Source: Edaphocola aurantiacus (GTDB lineage: Bacteria; Bacteroidota; Bacteroidia; Chitinophagales; Chitinophagaceae). From it: a DNA stretch of 64,000 bases. Where the stretch lies: assembly GCF_019797745.1 (NCBI RefSeq), contig NZ_VOSI01000002.1, positions 558,001 to 622,000 of the forward strand. The letters run 5' to 3'. The position numbers and the translations under genes were made by a program. A model generated the notes under the pieces. It was not told where the DNA came from, ran no database searches, and saw nothing but the letters and a program-made list of their open reading frames with translations. Shown piece after piece: positions 60,637-64,000 of this stretch (its first letter is position 1; each line of letters starts with the position of its first letter).

Positions 60637-60725
60637 AAGCGATTATAATAACAATTCGGTAAATGTAGCTATACGTGGAAAACGCAATGTTAATTCACAA
60701 TAGTATGCAATTAATCCCGAAAAGC

Positions 60726-61526
60726 TTATAAAATAATAAAAGAGTCACTGTCCTTAAGGAAAGGAAGACGTGTACGTGCAGACAGCAGTGCTTCTTTATC
60801 AAGGGTATAAGTAAATATTTCTTGTCGGTCGGTACAGTTCCACAATACCTCACCCCATGGATCGATCAGCGAGCTGCTGCCATTATGGTAAATGTCATTG
60901 CCATCATTGCCGATGCGGTTTACACCGATTACAAAGCACTGGTTCTCTATAGCCCTTGCAGCAAGTAATGTATCCCAGGCTTTAATGCGCCGTTCCGGCC
61001 AGTTGGCTACATACAGCAGGACATCATAAGAGGGGCCTTCTTCCTGGTGCACGTTCGGCGGATTTTGTCTTGCCCATACAGGAAAACGCAGGTCGTAACA
61101 GATCTGCAGGTTGATCTTCCAGCCATTCACCTGAACGATAACCTTATTACTGCCGGCGGTATAAAATGCATCTTCACCGGCAAATCCGAACAGATGCTTC
61201 TTATCATAATGATATGCAATGCCGTTTGGCTGCATCCATATCAGGCGGTTGTAAAAATGCCCTTCTTCTTCTATAATAATACTACCGGCTATTATTTTAC
61301 GCCGCTGCATTGCCTCTTGCTTCATCCAAGATACGGTATAACCATCCATAGGCTCAGCCAGCTTCTGTGGGTCCATGGAGAATCCTGTAGAGAACATTTC
61401 CGGGAGTACGATCACATGGGCACTTGCCGGCACCTGATCCATAAGTTGCCGGAACATGTCGAGATTTGCATCACGATTTTCCCAATGAAGTTCGGTTTGT
61501 ATAAGGCTTAAGGTAAGGGCTTGCAT
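60726..61526 (-). CDS. Nitrilase-family amidohydrolase (omega-amidase-like)
   Basis: A 266-residue cytoplasmic enzyme of the carbon-nitrogen hydrolase family. Catalytic residues are E43 (LPEMFSTGF), K110 (YDKKHLFGF) and C143 (QICYDLRFPVW). The sequence best fits the YafV/omega-amidase group, which hydrolyses 2-oxoglutaramate or similar amides; the substrate is inferred. It starts 10 nt after the upstream thioesterase gene on the same strand. Confidence 0.9.
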   Translation of the reverse strand: MQALTLSLIQTELHWENRDANLDMFRQLMDQVPASAHVIVLPEMFSTGFSMDPQKLAEPMDGYTVSWMKQEAMQRRKIIAGSIIIEEEGHFYNRLIWMQPNGIAYHYDKKHLFGFAGEDAFYTAGSNKVIVQVNGWKINLQICYDLRFPVWARQNPPNVHQEEGPSYDVLLYVANWPERRIKAWDTLLAARAIENQCFVIGVNRIGNDGNDIYHNGSSSLIDPWGEVLWNCTDRQEIFTYTLDKEALLSARTRLPFLKDSDSFIIL

Positions 61527-61536
61527 GGCGGGTTAA

Positions 61537-61974
61537 TTAAAGGTTCCGGTATTTTTGGGCAAATATTTCAGGTACAGTTGTGGTGGTACGGGTATTATAG
61601 TCGAAGCAGACCAGTGCAACCTTTGCTTCAGCAATAAGCACCATATTACCCTCACGCAGGGTACTGATCCGGTATAAGAGGTCAAATGAACGGGAGGTGA
61701 AATTTGTTAAAAATAATTCAAAATGCAGCAGGTCTCCCAGGAATGCCTCATTACGGTAACGTACCATAAGATCAGACTGGATAAGGGCTGCACCCTCAAT
61801 ATCAAACTCAGTATAAGCCCATGCGGAAAGCATCAGTACGCGGCTTTCATGCAGCAGGGCTACCAGTTTATCATTGGCCAGATGGTTGCCGTAATTGATG
61901 TCTGTAACTCTAACAGACAGTGCCGTTTCAAAATCTGCACTACGATCAGGAAAAATAATTTTTACTCTAGACAT
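61537..61974 (-). CDS. Acyl-CoA thioesterase, hotdog (4HBT) fold
   Basis: A 145-residue cytoplasmic thioesterase. The 4HBT catalytic region is near 25: VRVTDINYGNHLANDKLVALLHESR, with the acid in DINYGNHL. Later strands (LMVRYRNEAFLGDLLHFELFLTNFTSRSFDLLYRI) fit the hotdog fold. It cleaves an acyl-CoA of unknown chain length. It is co-directional with a nitrilase-family gene and divergent from the fumarylacetoacetate-hydrolase gene. Confidence 0.88.
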   Translation of the reverse strand: MSRVKIIFPDRSADFETALSVRVTDINYGNHLANDKLVALLHESRVLMLSAWAYTEFDIEGAALIQSDLMVRYRNEAFLGDLLHFELFLTNFTSRSFDLLYRISTLREGNMVLIAEAKVALVCFDYNTRTTTTVPEIFAQKYRNL

Positions 61975-61984
61975 GGCGTTGTTG

Positions 61985-62014
61985 TTGCAACATCTGTAAA
62001 AATAGTTAATTTCG
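61985..62014 (+). promoter_or_regulatory. Promoter of the FAH-family gene
   Basis: TTG (61985-61987), a 19-nt spacer and TAATTTCG (62007-62014), one mismatch to TAnnTTTG. A short palindrome TGTTGCAACA (61983-61992) lies at the -33 element. Confidence 0.55.
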
Positions 62015-62044
62015 TGCCTACAAACCCACTAGTAAAAACAAAAA

Positions 62045-62650
62045 ATGAAAATTATCTGTATTGGTCGCAACTATGTAGCCCATGTTTTAGAATTAAAAAA
62101 CGAGATACCGAGTAGCCCTGTAATTTTCCTGAAGCCTAAAACCGCTTTAGTACACCAAAGTTACCCTGTGCATTATCCGGAGTTTACGGATGATCTGCAA
62201 TATGAGGCTGAAGTAGTATTGAGAATCAGCAAGAATGGTAAAAATATTGCTGAGCGCCATGCACGTAATTATTACGATAAGTGGACAATCGGTATCGATT
62301 TTACTGCAAGGGATCTACAACAAAAATTAAAAAAGCAGGGATTACCCTGGGAACTGGCAAAAGCATTTGACGGCTCCTGTGTCGTCGGCGATTTTGTAGA
62401 TATTCCTAAGGATATGAAGAATGTACCGTTTGAATTATACCAGAATGAAGAAAAGGTACAGTCCGGCAATACGGATAATATGATTTTCTCTTTTGATAAG
62501 ATCGTGAATTATGTATCCAAATATTTCACTCTTCAGATGGGAGACCTGATCTTTACCGGTACCCCGGAAGGCGTAGGTCCGGTTTTACCATACGATGAAC
62601 TGGTAGGAAAACTGAACGGAGAAGAGCTCCTGAAGTTGACTATCATCTAA
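62045..62650 (+). CDS. Fumarylacetoacetate-hydrolase-family protein
   Basis: A 201-residue cytoplasmic enzyme with the FAH fold: IICIGRNYVAH at 3-13, VIFLKPKTAL near 30, EAEVVLRI near 58 (metal-binding glutamates), IGIDFTARDLQ near 81 and GDLIFTGTPEGVGPV near 169. Members act as oxaloacetate decarboxylases/tautomerases, acylpyruvases or 2-keto-acid hydratases; the reaction here cannot be told. It has its own promoter and ends 16 nt before the next gene. Confidence 0.9.
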   Translation: MKIICIGRNYVAHVLELKNEIPSSPVIFLKPKTALVHQSYPVHYPEFTDDLQYEAEVVLRISKNGKNIAERHARNYYDKWTIGIDFTARDLQQKLKKQGLPWELAKAFDGSCVVGDFVDIPKDMKNVPFELYQNEEKVQSGNTDNMIFSFDKIVNYVSKYFTLQMGDLIFTGTPEGVGPVLPYDELVGKLNGEELLKLTII

Positions 62651-62666
62651 TATTTAAACTGATCAC

Positions 62667-64000
62667 ATGACAGGCGTTCGGTCATACCGATTTTACAGGC
62701 AGCTCGTTTTTTTCGGGCTGCTTTTGTTTTTTATATCCGGTACTACCCTGAGCCGGGCCCAGCGCTATGCCTTACAGAACTATAATACAGAGAACGGATT
62801 GGTGCAGTCGCAGGCATTGGCTATGGTACAGGATCCGCTCAATCGTCTATGGGTGGGTACTTTTGGCGGACTGTCCGTTTTTGACGGAAGCGAGTTTAAG
62901 ACGTATACCCGTGCCGATGGTCTGATCAGTAATACCGTTACCGCTATCGGATTTGCACCGAACGGAATTACCTGGATCGGTACTGCAGAGGGCATTTGCC
63001 GGTTCGACGGGCTACATTTTAAGTCTTATACTCTGGACCCGCATTCAGAAACAAGTCTGATCAATGATATAAAAGTTGATAACCAGAATCGGGTATGGCT
63101 GCGCTCCGGTAATAAGATCTATATCTTCAGAGGAGACCGGTTTGAACTGGTGCCAACAGATGGCATTATAACCTCTATGTTCCTCGATGAGCAGCGGTAT
63201 ATACACGTATGCTATCTGCAGAAAGGAGTTTTCAGGTTTATCAATAATCAATGGCAACCACTTACAGACCAGGTGCCGGACGGGTTCTGCCTCTCGGTGT
63301 ATCAGTCTAAGTACAGTGGTAAAATGTATATACTGACCACAACGGGTCTGTATCTGGTGAACGATCGTTCCCTGCAATTACTGACTAATGATCTGCCCGG
63401 TTTTGATATTACCACACTTGCTACCAAGATTGTAGTAGATCAGAATGAGCATATATGGATCGCTGTAGGTAATGGATTATGGTTCTATGATGATACGCAT
63501 GGTTTTGTAAAACTGAATGCAAGTAATGGGTATACCGATGAGCAAACGCTCTCAATCTTTATAGACAATACAAACAATATATGGCTGGGGACTAACGGGA
63601 GTGGTATTTTTAAGTACTCAGACAGCCCGTTCAAAATATTCGACAATACACAGATTCCTTTTGCCAAAAGCATCATCAGCATTTTTCAGCGCGGAAAAGA
63701 TCTTATCCTGAGCACTGCCTATCATGGCATTTTCCGCTTCGATGATCAGACCAATACCATTACCCAGACTCCGCTTCCTAACTTTGCCACCAGCATCATC
63801 TCTATTTATGATGACCACGATCGCGGTACATATTATGCAACCTACCGCGGACTCTGGAATGCACACAACGGCACGCTGAAGCAGATCGGTACTAAATCCA
63901 TTCCGTTCATCACCGATTGGACAACCATTAATGACGAAGTATGGTGTACGAATGGTGAGGGGCTTTGTGTTATAGATCAGGATAGCCTGAGGCTGGTGAA
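62667..64000 (+). CDS. Two-component regulator propeller protein, C-terminus cut by window edge
   Basis: The frame from the ATG at 62667 stays open to the right edge (444 codons visible). A signal peptide (LVFFGLLLFFISGTTLSRAQR) is followed by repeats of the propeller type found in hybrid sensor kinases and similar regulators: RLWVGTFGGLSVFDG, TWIGTAEGICRFDG, HIWIAVGNGLWFYD and NIWLGTNGSGIFKY, at about 60-residue spacing. Such propellers form the periplasmic sensor of SusR-like or LytTR/histidine kinase proteins; the output domain lies beyond the window. The start 16 nt after the FAH-family gene suggests partial co-transcription. Confidence 0.85.
   Translation, partial: MTGVRSYRFYRQLVFFGLLLFFISGTTLSRAQRYALQNYNTENGLVQSQALAMVQDPLNRLWVGTFGGLSVFDGSEFKTYTRADGLISNTVTAIGFAPNGITWIGTAEGICRFDGLHFKSYTLDPHSETSLINDIKVDNQNRVWLRSGNKIYIFRGDRFELVPTDGIITSMFLDEQRYIHVCYLQKGVFRFINNQWQPLTDQVPDGFCLSVYQSKYSGKMYILTTTGLYLVNDRSLQLLTNDLPGFDITTLATKIVVDQNEHIWIAVGNGLWFYDDTHGFVKLNASNGYTDEQTLSIFIDNTNNIWLGTNGSGIFKYSDSPFKIFDNTQIPFAKSIISIFQRGKDLILSTAYHGIFRFDDQTNTITQTPLPNFATSIISIYDDHDRGTYYATYRGLWNAHNGTLKQIGTKSIPFITDWTTINDEVWCTNGEGLCVIDQDSLRLV

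Noticed and set aside
1-64000. tRNA, rRNA, CRISPR array, insertion sequence, prophage or integrase.
   Set aside because: No tRNA-type cloverleaf ends, repeat-spacer runs or transposase/integrase motifs were seen in any gap; gaps are nearly all under 300 bases and hold terminators or promoters.

Overview
The window reads as ordinary chromosome of an aerobic member of the Bacteroidota, probably the Chitinophagales/Sphingobacteriales side. The evidence is a type IX secretion (T9SS) sorting-domain protein, a bacterial serine palmitoyltransferase for sphingolipids, a type III glutamine synthetase, a GLPGLI/outer-membrane-barrel pair, SusC-type and BtuB-like TonB receptors, and many promoters of the Bacteroidota form TTG-N(17-23)-TAnnTTTG. 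Oxygen-dependent HemF points to aerobic growth and MqnC to menaquinone made by the futalosine route. No insertion sequence, prophage, integrase, CRISPR array, rRNA or tRNA was seen. Both edges cut a gene: a MurC-like ligase on the left and a beta-propeller sensor protein on the right.

Layout. 1-664: MurC-like ligase (partial). 665-1082: the only gap over 300 bases; it holds an inverted repeat, a 14-codon leader ORF and a structured leader. 1083-4037: rtcB, prfH and a DUF72 gene, an RNA/ribosome repair operon. 4073-5979: a luciferase-like monooxygenase divergent from an hxlR-tadA pair, with a perfect 12-bp operator between. 6015-10878: DUF2490 barrel, glnN, then mqnC with a phosphopantetheinyl transferase. 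11114-14645: small secreted protein, hemB, hemF, aminotransferase. 14830-20840: TonB receptor, ndk, DUF4920, ArsC-like, a Gcr-type membrane 'recombinase', DnaQ-like exonuclease. 20957-27229: serine palmitoyltransferase, a radical-SAM/DUF4130 DNA-repair pair, B12-dependent ribonucleotide reductase. 27313-37398: aminotransferase, hisS, T9SS cargo, hydrolase, barrels, thioredoxin, a LEA-like protein. 37559-45291: thyA, gamma carbonic anhydrase, SirB1-like, aroE, GHL10 glycosidase, Na+/H+ antiporter, yidC. 45396-51497: phospholipid operon (CPBP protease, cdsA, psd, unknown), then a GH3/beta-lactamase fusion. 51703-56968: ECF sigma with a small membrane partner, two SDR/regulator pairs, Hsp20 unit. 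57032-64000: GLPGLI/barrel pair, nitrilase with thioesterase, FAH-family protein, propeller sensor.

Most genes are housekeeping. The least ordinary parts are the rtcB-prfH operon with its leader, the radical-SAM/DUF4130 pair, the GH3/beta-lactamase fusion, and the ECF sigma with its 2-nt-spaced membrane partner. Many gene ends carry long, near-perfect hairpins that serve both strands; in two convergent pairs the stop codons of both genes lie inside the hairpin base. Functions are assigned by reading motifs, with no database search; promoter and operator calls are pattern matches.
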